A stretch of 34,703 nucleotides of DNA from Archaeoglobales archaeon (GTDB lineage: Archaea > Halobacteriota > Archaeoglobi > Archaeoglobales > Archaeoglobaceae), in NCBI GenBank assembly GCA_003662995.1, contig QMZC01000016.1, positions 1-34,703 on the forward strand. The letters run 5' to 3'. The notes under the pieces are model-generated. The model worked only from the letters and a program-made list of their open reading frames with translations, was not told where the DNA came from and made no database searches. How positions within the stretch are numbered: position 1 is the stretch's first letter; the number at the start of each line of letters is the position of its first letter. Position numbers and translations under genes: made by a program. Positions 27,943-34,703 of this stretch are shown in pieces.

Positions 27943-28551
27943 TTATAGCAATTTCTCCAACAAGTACCAGTACCTTTGCCCAAAATACTTCTCAGCGTAC
28001 TTGCTATCGAGCATCTTTGCTATATTAAAACTTCTTTTCATAAAAAAATCTATAGCTTCATCGTTCTCCACGGACACCCAAACCCTAATTCTGTTCTTGT
28101 TGTTTAACCTTGCCAACTCCTCCACTTTGCTGTACAAAGCCGAACCAACCCCCATATTTCTGTAAAATTTTGATACTGCCAAGTAGTCGATACAAACATC
28201 GTTCTTCTTCGGTTTCTCCTTAAAAAAAGATAAAAGCAGCTTTGCTCTCGTACCTTTGGTAAAACCAAGGCTTTTTACTGCTTCCCTACCAATCGGTATT
28301 TTGTTGTCAATTTCTTTTGCCAAAATACCTACACAACCTAAAATTTTGGATGATTCTGCTACATAAATTCCTTTTAACTCATTCAAACTCTCCAAAGCTC
28401 TTTTCAGTATTTCCCTACCTTCATGAGCATCACCAAAAATTTTTTCTATTTCCCTTTCAAAAGATGAGGACAAAATTCTTAAAATGTCGTTTAAATCCTC
28501 TTTTTCTGCCTTTCTAACTTTTATATCTGTGTTTACAATCTTTTCACTCAT
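27943..28551 (-). CDS. GNAT-family N-acetyltransferase
   Basis: 202 residues. The acetyl-CoA loop is FYRNMGVGSALYSKVEELA (R-N-M-G-V-G-S), preceded by the strand DVCIDYLAV and followed by RIRVWVSVENDEAIDFFMKR, the usual GNAT core; the N terminus VRKAEKEDLNDILRIL is also typical. The substrate is unknown. Its ATG overlaps the stop of the aminotransferase (ATGA, 28548-28551), so the enzymes are made together and may act on related amino compounds. Confidence 0.87.
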   Translation of the reverse strand: MSEKIVNTDIKVRKAEKEDLNDILRILSSSFEREIEKIFGDAHEGREILKRALESLNELKGIYVAESSKILGCVGILAKEIDNKIPIGREAVKSLGFTKGTRAKLLLSFFKEKPKKNDVCIDYLAVSKFYRNMGVGSALYSKVEELARLNNKNRIRVWVSVENDEAIDFFMKRSFNIAKMLDSKYAEKYFGQRYWYLLEKLL

Positions 28552-29651
28552 AACTCTTCCAATCTATCCATAGCTTTTTCTAAGTTTTCCATTGATGTGG
28601 CATAAGAAATCCTTACATATTCTTCATTGCCCTCTCCAAAGGGTAAACCGGGAGTTAAAGCCACACCCTTGCCCAAAGCTCTCTCAACAAAATCCATACA
28701 ATTCTCATTTACCTTAACAAAGAAGTAAAACGCCCCCTCTGGCTTAACAACATCAAACTTTGATTTCAAACGATTATATACAAAGTCCCTTCTCTTTCTG
28801 AATTCCTCAACCATTTTTTGTACAATTTCTTTGTCTTTCCCTTCAGCAATAATATCTGCAACTGCCTTTTGGGCAAATGCTGGAGCACAAACACCGTTAA
28901 CTTGGTGCACTTTGAGCATCGAATCCATCAATTCATCATTTGCAACAACGTAGCCCATCCTCCAACCGGTCATCGCCAAAGACTTTGAAAAACCATTAAC
29001 AACAATTGTGTTTTCATATCCAGCCAGTGTTGCCGGTCTTTTATCGTAAAATATACTGTCGTAAATTTCATCACTCAAAACGATTGCGTTAACGTCTTCA
29101 GCAATCTCTACAATAGCTTTTAAGTCCTTCTCACCCATCACCACGCCAGTGGGATTGTTTGGATAGTTCAAAAAAATCATGCTCACATCTCTGTCAACAA
29201 TCTCATTTAACCTTTCAACATCAACCTCGAAGCCGTTTTCGTGCGTCAAAATCTGGATCGTTTTTGCTTCACACAGCTTTGCATAGGTGAAGTATGAGAG
29301 GAATGATGGGGAAGGAATTACAACCTTGCTACCTCTCTCAATGAATGCTAAGCTTGCATTTAACAAAGCTTCGCTACCACCAGCAGTGATCATCACATTG
29401 TTTGCATCTAGATCGTATTTGGATGCTATTGCCTCCCTCAAATCCTCCAAACCAAAGTTTGACGTGTAGTGTGTGAATCCATTTTTCATAGCCTCACACG
29501 CTTTATTTATTATAATCTCGTCTGTATCAAAATCTGGCTCACCAATTGTAAGGCTAACAATATCCTTTCCCTCCCTCTTAGCCCTTTCAACAATCTCGAA
29601 CATCCTTCTGATCATCGATGTCGAAATTTGAGAAACTCTCAAAGCCTCCAT
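28548..29651 (-). CDS. Class I pyridoxal-phosphate aminotransferase
   Basis: 367 residues, slightly shorter than aspartate aminotransferase of about 390. Family signatures are VSLTIGEPDFDT, MITAGGSEALLNASLAFI, YPNNPTGVVM, VLSDEIYDSIFYD and VVNGFSKSLAMTGWRMGYV, with the PLP-binding lysine in FSKS. It moves amino groups between amino acids and 2-oxo acids; aspartate or aromatic specificity cannot be read off. ATG 29651 starts it; no other in-frame start fits. First gene of a pair with the acetyltransferase. Confidence 0.92.
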   Translation of the reverse strand: MEALRVSQISTSMIRRMFEIVERAKREGKDIVSLTIGEPDFDTDEIIINKACEAMKNGFTHYTSNFGLEDLREAIASKYDLDANNVMITAGGSEALLNASLAFIERGSKVVIPSPSFLSYFTYAKLCEAKTIQILTHENGFEVDVERLNEIVDRDVSMIFLNYPNNPTGVVMGEKDLKAIVEIAEDVNAIVLSDEIYDSIFYDKRPATLAGYENTIVVNGFSKSLAMTGWRMGYVVANDELMDSMLKVHQVNGVCAPAFAQKAVADIIAEGKDKEIVQKMVEEFRKRRDFVYNRLKSKFDVVKPEGAFYFFVKVNENCMDFVERALGKGVALTPGLPFGEGNEEYVRISYATSMENLEKAMDRLEEL

Positions 29652-30241
29652 TGTCTTTATTTTTCCGTGACGATATAAAAGTTAATCGAAAAGTTGGGGC
29701 TTCACAAATTGTGGTGAAAAATACTGTGCAGAAAAAGCAAGTTTTGTGAGAATAATTATGAATGAGAAAATCGAATTTTCAAATATAAGGGCAAATCAAT
29801 GTAACCCAAGAGTTGATTAGCATGACTGCTACTACACGATGTATATGGGCGAATTAAGGTAGTTGAGAACATGACTATTGGAATTATTTGTATACGTGTG
29901 GTGAAGAGCAAAATCCTTATTTCTGGTATTCAGTCGACTGAGTTACAGGGAAAAAATAACCAACAACTTGCTGAAAATTAGAAGGTATAGGGCTGCCATC
30001 AAATATTGAAGGTATTAAAAAGATTTCAAAGTTAAAAACATCAAATGAATACAGACTGCATCAGTAAGGCAACTTTTAAAAAGTGGTTGATAGACAACTT
30101 AATTTAATGAAGATAGTAAAAGGGAAAAGTGTTCTGGATGGTTTACCAAACTGGAAAATACTAAAAATAACAATAACAGCGAACCTAAATTAGTTAATAT
30201 GGTTAGTGCTGTATTAAAAAAACACTTGAAAGTTATATTTT
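29652..30241. other. 590 bases without a gene
   Basis: Only short frames of about 20 codons occur (for example 29758-29820). Composition is AT-rich and stop-dense on both strands. No tRNA, CRISPR or terminal inverted repeat was found. The only positive feature is TATTAAAA at 30212-30219, 26 bases before the next ATG. It may be decayed accessory DNA. Confidence 0.5.
30212..30219 (+). promoter_or_regulatory. TATA box of the PRTase-DprA-like operon
   Basis: TATTAAAA centred 26 bases before ATG 30242, leaderless spacing. There is no ribosome-binding site before that ATG, which agrees with a leaderless message. Confidence 0.5.
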
Positions 30242-31273
30242 ATGAGTCAAAGCTCTAAAAACCAAAATCCCATAATCCTTTTCATAAAAATTTATGTTAG
30301 CATATTGATTCTTTTATTCATTGTGAGCTTTATATCGACAGGTGGTCAAATTATTAATTTATTGATTAAAAATGACATACACACCATACAGGGCCTCGCT
30401 ATTTCGACTCTAATTTTAACAATACTTGTGTTCACAATTTTTGTCATAATCCAAACTCAAAAAAGCAAAAAAAGAAATGATATTGGGTTTAAATCCATAA
30501 ACCAAAAAAATAAAGAAGAATTGATTCTTGAATTGGAGGATTACAATCAAACAAATCATTCAGAACTGAGCGACGTGTTAGATTTGGAAAGGTGGAGCTT
30601 AGCTGAAGACTCCTTCTATGATTTGGGGTTCAACTACTACAGCAATAGCAATGATACAAAGGTTTTAAGCTATCAAAGTGATGCGGCGACACATTATAAG
30701 ATTGACCCAATAGAGGCTCAAAATAGAGCTTTTTCAGCTCCACATTATTACCTCGGTGATTACATTCCAAAATGGACGAACGCTCAAGATGAGTTTTCTC
30801 AGTTAATACTTTTATTCAAGAATTTGACACAGTTACCTTATGTTACACAAAAAGATTTAATTGAGTATTTTGTTAACAAACTCGTTTCGGTAATTAAAGA
30901 GAAAGAAATTAACGCCAATGTGATTATACCTATTCCTTCTAGTAGAGCATATGTTATCGGTAAAGGACACATTGAACTCTGTCGTCAAGTTGCTAGATTA
31001 TTAGGTATTGAAGATGGTACTGGAATCCTTAATAGAATTAAAACAATTCAGAAATCTTCAATATCTCCCTCAAAGAGTAGACCATCATATAATGAACACT
31101 ATGACTCAATCAAAGTAGCTCCTTGGACTAATTTAGAAGGCAAAAGAGTTGTATTGTTCGATGATGTTTATACGACTGGAAATACTGCACGTGCTGCAGC
31201 CCATAAAATTTTTGAAGCCGGAGCAGAAAGAGTTTGGATAATCACACTTGGAAAGACAAAGGTGATATTTTGA
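30242..31273 (+). CDS. Two-TM, membrane-anchored ComF-like phosphoribosyltransferase
   Basis: 343 residues in three parts. Residues about 10-32 and 47-70 are two membrane helices (LFIKIYVSILILLFIVSFI; GLAISTLILTILVFTIFVI), so the rest hangs in the cytosol. Residues about 75-205 are an acidic region I cannot assign (EELILELEDYNQTNHSELSD, LGFNYYSNSND). The last 130 are a ComF-type phosphoribosyltransferase: NVIIPIPSSRAYVIGKGHIE, QVARLLGI, NRIKTIQKSSISPSKSRPSY, then the PRPP loop VVLFDDVYTTGNTA and GAERVWIITLGK. Enzyme activity is plausible since the two aspartates and TTG are kept. ComF is known from DNA uptake, but a two-TM anchor is not part of that protein. The stop TGA overlaps the TTG start of the DprA-like gene. 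Confidence 0.8.
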   Translation: MSQSSKNQNPIILFIKIYVSILILLFIVSFISTGGQIINLLIKNDIHTIQGLAISTLILTILVFTIFVIIQTQKSKKRNDIGFKSINQKNKEELILELEDYNQTNHSELSDVLDLERWSLAEDSFYDLGFNYYSNSNDTKVLSYQSDAATHYKIDPIEAQNRAFSAPHYYLGDYIPKWTNAQDEFSQLILLFKNLTQLPYVTQKDLIEYFVNKLVSVIKEKEINANVIIPIPSSRAYVIGKGHIELCRQVARLLGIEDGTGILNRIKTIQKSSISPSKSRPSYNEHYDSIKVAPWTNLEGKRVVLFDDVYTTGNTARAAAHKIFEAGAERVWIITLGKTKVIF

Positions 31274-31923
31274 CTCAGAAAAAACTCCTTGACTACGGTG
31301 AGAGTAAAGATTCCATCCATCAAAATATTAAAAAGATTGATATAATTTCGACAGATTACCCCTATCTTTTGAGACATATTAGGGATCCCCCAAAGATTCT
31401 ATATGCTTTAGGAAATATAAAATTGCTCAATGAACCATCAATTGCAATTGTTGGTACAAGAAAACCAAGCCAAAAAGGTAAGGAATATGCTAAAATTATA
31501 GCAGAATTTTACTCAAAAAAAGGCTTTGTAATCGTTTCTGGACTTGCACAAGGAATCGACACTTTAGCTATAAAGACCACACTGAATAATGGTGGAAAAG
31601 TAATTTGCGTTATTCCATCTTTAAGGAATATCACACCAAAGAAGAACGTAGAATTAGCTAATGATATCCTAAAGGATAATGGGCTACTTATTTCTGAGTC
31701 CCTAGATGAAAGGATAAAAAAGTATCAATTTGTAAAAAGAAATCGGATAATAAGTGGTCTGTCTTTTTGTGTTGTTGTAGTTGAATCAAACATTAGGGGA
31801 GGGACTATGCACACAGTTGAATATGCAAAAAAACAAAGAAGACTAATTATCGTAGCAGATTTAGACGCTATAGGGAATGAGTCTCTAAAAAAAGAGGGGT
31901 TTCCCGTTTTTCGAATACATTGA
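31270..31923 (+). CDS. Minimal DprA/Smf-like Rossmann protein (SLOG fold)
   Basis: 217 residues from TTG 31270. I choose this because GGTGAT stands three bases upstream and TTGA overlaps the previous stop; a longer frame begins at ATG 31234 inside the PRTase gene. The DprA core is clear: SIAIVGTRKPSQKGKEYA, FVIVSGLAQGIDTLAIKTTL, GGKVICVIPSL, GLLISESLDE, VKRNRIISGLSFCVVVVES and GGTMHTVEYAKKQRR. There is only a short N-terminal region (DIISTDYPYLLRHIRDPP) instead of the SAM-like domain and no C-terminal winged helix. DprA loads RecA on incoming single-stranded DNA in bacteria; related SLOG domains bind nucleotides in conflict systems. Co-expression with the PRTase suggests a shared nucleotide ligand. 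Confidence 0.8.
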   Translation: MTQKKLLDYGESKDSIHQNIKKIDIISTDYPYLLRHIRDPPKILYALGNIKLLNEPSIAIVGTRKPSQKGKEYAKIIAEFYSKKGFVIVSGLAQGIDTLAIKTTLNNGGKVICVIPSLRNITPKKNVELANDILKDNGLLISESLDERIKKYQFVKRNRIISGLSFCVVVVESNIRGGTMHTVEYAKKQRRLIIVADLDAIGNESLKKEGFPVFRIH

Positions 31924-31989
31924 CATTAATAACATCGATAGTAAAAATCATTGCAAGTTATTAATAACTATTTTGAAAAACAAATTTTG

Positions 31990-32541
31990 TTAACAATTTT
32001 TTTCAACCACCTCTCTGGCATCTTCCTGCACCAACTCAATATCGACATCAAGAATGTCAAATGTGTCTCCTACAATAGACTTAATTCTACTTATTTTATC
32101 AAAAAAAGCTTTATCTTCTACTAATTTTGAAAATTCCTTAGCTAAATCCATTATCGATACTTCCACAATTCTACAACCTTTTGATATTAAACCGTAAGCT
32201 TTTAAAGAGTAAATTATGCTTCCCCAGAATGACTTTATCGCCTCTTCAAACTTGCCATTCTCAATCAGATTGTCGGCTTTTTCAAGTTCTTTAAGAGCAG
32301 AGTCAACATAAACAACATGCATGGGAACTCTTCTAAGATTTTCCAGTTTTTCGATTGTTATCTTATCCCCAAATATTAATTCTACTCTGCATGGGTTAAT
32401 TTGATCTTGATAAATTATGCATTTAACATGCCATTTCCCATTGTAATAAAAGCTTTCAATCCCTATCCAAGTATCAATTTTGCTTGCATCGATTTTGCTT
32501 TTTGCAGCTTTTCTTAATTCTTCAAGTATTTCGAGTTTCAT
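31990..32541 (-). CDS. Hypothetical protein with PaREP1/HEPN-like helical part
   Basis: 183 residues. The first 80 form strands (WIGIESFYYNGKWHVKCIIY, RVELIFGDKITI) of no family I know. Residues about 85-120, LEKADNLIENGKFEEAIKSF then WGSIIYSLKAYGL, match the helix pair of PaREP1/HEPN-type small proteins, common in thermophilic archaea next to nucleotidyltransferases or in toxin-antitoxin and defence settings. The HEPN catalytic RxxxxxH is not evident, so RNase activity is not supported. ATG 32541; it converges with the DprA-like gene, 66 bases apart. Confidence 0.55.
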   Translation of the reverse strand: MKLEILEELRKAAKSKIDASKIDTWIGIESFYYNGKWHVKCIIYQDQINPCRVELIFGDKITIEKLENLRRVPMHVVYVDSALKELEKADNLIENGKFEEAIKSFWGSIIYSLKAYGLISKGCRIVEVSIMDLAKEFSKLVEDKAFFDKISRIKSIVGDTFDILDVDIELVQEDAREVVEKNC

Positions 32542-32655
32542 GTCCCATTGTTACGTTGTTATTATTTTTGTTAATTATTTTGGTTAGATGAAAAACATCT
32601 TTAACTCAAGCTTCAGCAAATCTCCCAGACACACGTATTTCTTCAATAACATGTA

Positions 32656-32716
32656 TGTTGCCCGCCTTGTGGAATTCCCCTCACTGTTCAGGGAACGCAT
32701 GGCTGGCGGGCAAGAT
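32656..32716 (+). ncRNA. GC-rich long hairpin, candidate structured RNA
   Basis: TTGCCCGCC (32658-32666) and GGCGGGCAA (32705-32713) are perfect inverse complements; the next positions allow two further pairs after one mismatch. Inside, TTGTG (32667-32671) can pair with CATGG (about 32698-32702) using G-U pairs only if the plus strand is the RNA, and TTCCC (32675-32679) pairs with GGGAA (32691-32695). The stretch is clearly richer in GC than its surroundings, the usual mark of structured RNA in AT-rich hyperthermophiles. It could also be a terminator behind the thioesterase gene, which ends at 32740 on the other strand. No H/ACA or C/D-box layout fits. Confidence 0.4.
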
Positions 32717-32739
32717 GTTTTTACACATTATAGCTAAAA

Positions 32740-33126
32740 TTATTTTCGGTCAGCCTCAAGCACCCTTCTAACGTCATCGGGTATTGGCATCTTCCTGTTC
32801 CGCTTTAAATCGTACCAGACCTGAACAGTTTTAGCCTTGACAGCCAACCGATTTGTTTCCTTTTCCATCACCTCATAAAAAAACTCCCAACTTGTATTTC
32901 CGATTTTGCCAACCCAAACGTTTATGGTAACAGTTTCTCCCAAAAATAAGGGCGCCAAGTAATCAATTTCTGCCCTTGCTAGCACGAAAGTTGCCTTAAA
33001 AACTTTAAATCTGTCTTTGAAATATTTAAAACGTGCAGTCTCCAGATAACTGCAGATTGCCGCATTGTTTACATGTCCGAAAGAATCAACATCCCTAAAC
33101 CAGACTTCTATATCGAACGAATACAT
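32740..33126 (-). CDS. Acyl-CoA thioesterase, hotdog fold (4HBT, YbgC/FadM type)
   Basis: 128 residues from ATG 33126; GGGGGAT lies before it, and a TTG four codons further up is less likely. The active-site region FRDVDSFGHVNNAAICSYLE has the D-x-x-GHVNN signature of 4-hydroxybenzoyl-CoA-type thioesterases, followed by the long hotdog helix ARFKYFKDRF and the strands AEIDYLAPLFLGETVTINVW and NTSWEFFYEVMEK. It frees acyl groups from CoA in the cytosol; chain preference unknown. Confidence 0.9.
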   Translation of the reverse strand: MYSFDIEVWFRDVDSFGHVNNAAICSYLETARFKYFKDRFKVFKATFVLARAEIDYLAPLFLGETVTINVWVGKIGNTSWEFFYEVMEKETNRLAVKAKTVQVWYDLKRNRKMPIPDDVRRVLEADRK

Positions 33127-33186
33127 TTTATCCCCCAAGCATTTGTAAAAGCGATGAAATAAAAATTATCGGATTTGGTCAATCAA

Positions 33187-33810
33187 CTAATCAAGGTAAT
33201 CAAACAGGGTAGAATTTGTCATTTTTTTTACTTTTTCATTCTTTCCAATTAAACTACCTATAATCGCAAAGTCCATCTCATATTTCTCCCTAAGCTGAGG
33301 TCTGTAAAGGATTGCTGCTGGATGATACAATGCTATTATACTAACATCCTTCCCCCACGCTTTCACCTTGAACACTCTCCCTTTAACCCTCGAAATGCTT
33401 GTGAATTCTAAGCCAAACAACTCAAAAATGAAGGATGCTGAAAATCTGCCTAAACAAACTATAATCTCGGGCTCAATAACTTCAAGTTGCCTAATTAAAT
33501 ACGGACTACAAGCTTCGATCTCCTCAGGTAGTGGATCTCTGTTGTTTGGTGGGCGACACTTTAAAACATTACCAATAAAAACGTCTTTCCTTGATAACCC
33601 AATTTTTTCAATCATCTCAGTGAGCAACTTACCAGCATTGCCAACAAAGGGCTTGCCTTGTAGATCCTCCTCTCTTCCAGGAGCCTCACCAATAAAAACT
33701 ACATCAGCTTTTTCACTGCCTTCTCCGGGAACGTAGTTTGTTTTGCTCCTCCACAACTCACACTTTTTGCACCTTTTTATCTCCTTCTCAATTGTCGCAA
33801 GGGAGTTCAT
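33187..33810 (-). CDS. udg: Family 4 uracil-DNA glycosylase
   Basis: Removes uracil from DNA after cytosine deamination, which is frequent at high temperature. 207 residues. The [4Fe-4S] cluster cysteines are C14, C17, C85 and C101 (RCKKCEL, NVLKCRPPNNRDP, EIEACSP). The active-site motifs are GEAPGREEDLQGKPFVG and ALYHPAAILYRPQ. Length and spacing match the thermophile family 4 enzymes. ATG 33810 is the first residue of the family start (SLATIEKEIKRCKKC). A perfect palindrome lies 55 bases upstream. Confidence 0.95.
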   Translation of the reverse strand: MNSLATIEKEIKRCKKCELWRSKTNYVPGEGSEKADVVFIGEAPGREEDLQGKPFVGNAGKLLTEMIEKIGLSRKDVFIGNVLKCRPPNNRDPLPEEIEACSPYLIRQLEVIEPEIIVCLGRFSASFIFELFGLEFTSISRVKGRVFKVKAWGKDVSIIALYHPAAILYRPQLREKYEMDFAIIGSLIGKNEKVKKMTNSTLFDYLD

Positions 33811-33864
33811 GGTTTAATTACTAAATACAAAATAAAATCCTTTTTGAATTTAATCTGCATCACT

Positions 33865-33884
33865 ATCTCATATAATAATGAGAT
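33865..33884. promoter_or_regulatory. Palindrome ATCTCAT-ATAATA-ATGAGAT upstream of udg
   Basis: Seven-base perfect arms around an AT core that itself looks like a TATA box on the minus strand (ATTATTATATGA). It is 55-74 bases before the udg start and 100 bases after the winged-helix gene's stop. Operator of udg is the favoured reading; without a T-run it is not a clear terminator. Confidence 0.45.
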
Positions 33885-33983
33885 CTCCACCCCTCGCTTG
33901 GAAATTTTTTCCTTCTATCTATTGTACTATACTATTTTTATCAACCTTTGTTATCCTTACGTTTGTTCGGGTGCAAAGTTGTG

Positions 33984-34382
33984 TTATAGGGTTTCTGGAT
34001 CATAGCCCAAAACAGCACTCCACCACCAGCGAGCCATGTCAACTAAATCCCTGCTAAAAACACCTGAAAGTCTGTATTCACCATTCTTTATCGAGATTAG
34101 TCCAGCACCCAACAACTTGTTCCTCATTGAATAGAAAGAGGAGCGAACCATTTCCAATTCTTCCATTGTTTTTTCCCATTCATCAACCCTCAACGGCTTT
34201 CCACTTTTCTGCCTCTCTTCAACAATGCTGATAAACTTTATCGCCTTCATTGCAACTTCTTCCTTCCTAAAAATCCTCCTCATCAACTCAAGCATCGGGT
34301 TTCTTGATTGGGATATTCTGGCGTTTGAGGCAGATCTAACAACAATAGATGTTGCAGTTTTTGGAGCATCCTTGATCTTCAT
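33984..34382 (-). CDS. Winged-helix-type small archaeal protein
   Basis: 132 residues. The C-terminal half, from [38 protein letters not shown], is a helix-turn-helix with a wing, followed by [20 protein letters not shown], a phrase I associate with a paralogous family of Archaeoglobus-type genomes. The N terminus is basic and polar ([18 protein letters not shown]). It may be a DNA-binding regulator; its target is unknown. ATTAAATATCT on the minus strand, about 25-30 bases before ATG 34382, is a TATA candidate. Confidence 0.65.
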   Translation of the reverse strand: MKIKDAPKTATSIVVRSASNARISQSRNPMLELMRRIFRKEEVAMKAIKFISIVEERQKSGKPLRVDEWEKTMEELEMVRSSFYSMRNKLLGAGLISIKNGEYRLSGVFSRDLVDMARWWWSAVLGYDPETL

Positions 34383-34590
34383 ATTTCAAAATATGTGGAA
34401 TAGATATTTAATGTTTTGTGTTATTATTTAGAGGCATTGGAGTCGAACATCACGGTAACTAAATTATATCCCTCATCCAACTATTTTGCTTCACCAAAGT
34501 TAATTCGAGATATTACACCTTTGAGTCGGTGAGTTAAGAAGGATACACTGCGTTAACACACAGACTAAACGATATAACTCGTGACATCCT

Positions 34591-34610
34591 CCACAGGCTA
34601 AAGCCTGTGG
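34591..34610. repeat. Hairpin CCACAGGC-TAAA-GCCTGTGG
   Basis: Eight paired bases and a four-base loop (a ninth T-A pair is possible). It starts five bases after the stop of the partial frame on the minus strand. Subterminal hairpins of this kind are what the IS200/IS605 transposase recognises. Confidence 0.75.
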
Positions 34611-34614
34611 CTTC

Positions 34615-34703
34615 CTAACCGTATTGAGAGAGCTTAGCCTGATGGATTTCCTCCTGCCTCTGAACATAGCTCTTTGTTGTCTCTAAATCAACATCTCCGA
34701 CGC
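34615..34703 (-). CDS. C-terminal 28 residues of a TnpB-like protein (partial)
   Basis: The frame enters from the right edge and reads VGDVDLETTKSYVQRQEE and then IHQAKLSQYG before TAG. The tail after a GD pair, rich in polar residues, and the hairpin beginning right after the stop resemble archaeal tnpB ends. The zinc finger and RuvC core would lie outside the window. The phrase DLETTKSYV also recalls the catalytic-tyrosine end of tyrosine recombinases, which is the main alternative; the hairpin favours TnpB. Confidence 0.45.
   Translation of the reverse strand, partial: VGDVDLETTKSYVQRQEEIHQAKLSQYG

Larger units (their letters stand above)
34576..34703 (-). mobile_element. Right end of an IS200/IS605-type element (partial)
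   Basis: The minus strand runs from the end of a coding frame (stop 34615-34617) straight into GAAGCC, a perfect hairpin and AGGATGTCAC, the layout of IS200/IS605 right ends. The other end lies outside the window. In TnpB elements this same region specifies the 3' part of the guide (omega) RNA, whose guide would be read from the flanking DNA below about 34576. Basis: family knowledge plus sequence; boundary approximate. Confidence 0.55.

Noticed and set aside
29758-29820. 20-codon frame in the gene-free stretch
   Set aside because: Too short, without ribosome-binding site or TATA box, and not protein-like in composition.
32656-32730. H/ACA guide RNA at the GC-rich hairpin
   Set aside because: The ACA at 32723-32725 is nine bases away from the lower stem and no k-turn or proper pocket is seen.
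34430-34465. tRNA fragment (GTTCGACTCC on the minus strand)
   Set aside because: The T-loop-like sequence has no pairing T-stem and no acceptor or anticodon arms around it.

Overview
The window looks like chromosomal DNA of a hyperthermophilic euryarchaeon, most likely of the Archaeoglobales (inference). The reasons are the archaeal gene set (RIO2 kinase fused in an operon to a COG2433/DUF460 protein, PIN-ATPase-KH protein, presenilin-type protease, family 4 uracil-DNA glycosylase, TrmB regulator, DUF169, Zn-type HemB), AT-rich DNA, AT-rich TATA boxes about 25-28 bases upstream of many start codons (leaderless transcripts), and Shine-Dalgarno sequences embedded in the preceding stop codon for downstream operon genes.

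Layout. 1-1280 holds broken reading frames: a partial gene, an acylphosphatase-like gene split at an A7 run, and debris of a small membrane gene coupled to a half-length permease (1277-1798). 1868-4178 is a purine salvage pair (phosphoribosyltransferase and adenine deaminase). 4265-6464 is hemA-hemB, the start of tetrapyrrole synthesis, behind tandem repeats. 6483-8600 is a divergent cluster of small signalling-type proteins (HAMP membrane protein, coiled-coil/beta-barrel protein, roadblock-like protein), followed by a COG1497-type regulator. 9611-14368 is a giant sacsin/NO VEIN-like ATPase with a C-terminal PD-(D/E)xK-like nuclease domain, interrupted before the nuclease; it is probably a defence gene. 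14630-20418 is a housekeeping block: rio2, DUF460, hisI, PIN-ATPase-KH, presenilin homologue. 20442-22448 holds CYTH, FKBP and HEAT-repeat genes.

22482-27651 is a candidate regulated export module: DUF169, an exported COG1361-type beta-domain protein and a 14-TM MFS pump read from one side of a shared TATA box, with a TrmB regulator on the other. 27727-29651 has a ferredoxin, a GNAT acetyltransferase and an aminotransferase. After a 590-base gene-free stretch comes the most novel item: a two-gene unit (30242-31923) of a two-TM, membrane-anchored ComF-like phosphoribosyltransferase and a minimal DprA-like (SLOG fold) protein, translationally coupled. It has the look of a nucleotide-handling or invader-response system rather than of competence. 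The rest holds a HEPN/PaREP1-like protein, a GC-rich hairpin that may be an RNA, a thioesterase, the glycosylase, a winged-helix protein, and at the right edge the 3' end of what looks like an IS200/IS605 tnpB with its end hairpin.

Several frame breaks fall at short homopolymers (T5 at 20-24, A7 at 468-474, T4 at 1220-1223, A6/A4 at 10411-10416 and 10276-10279). Either these loci are decaying accessory genes or the assembly has homopolymer errors; the broken calls should be read with that in mind.
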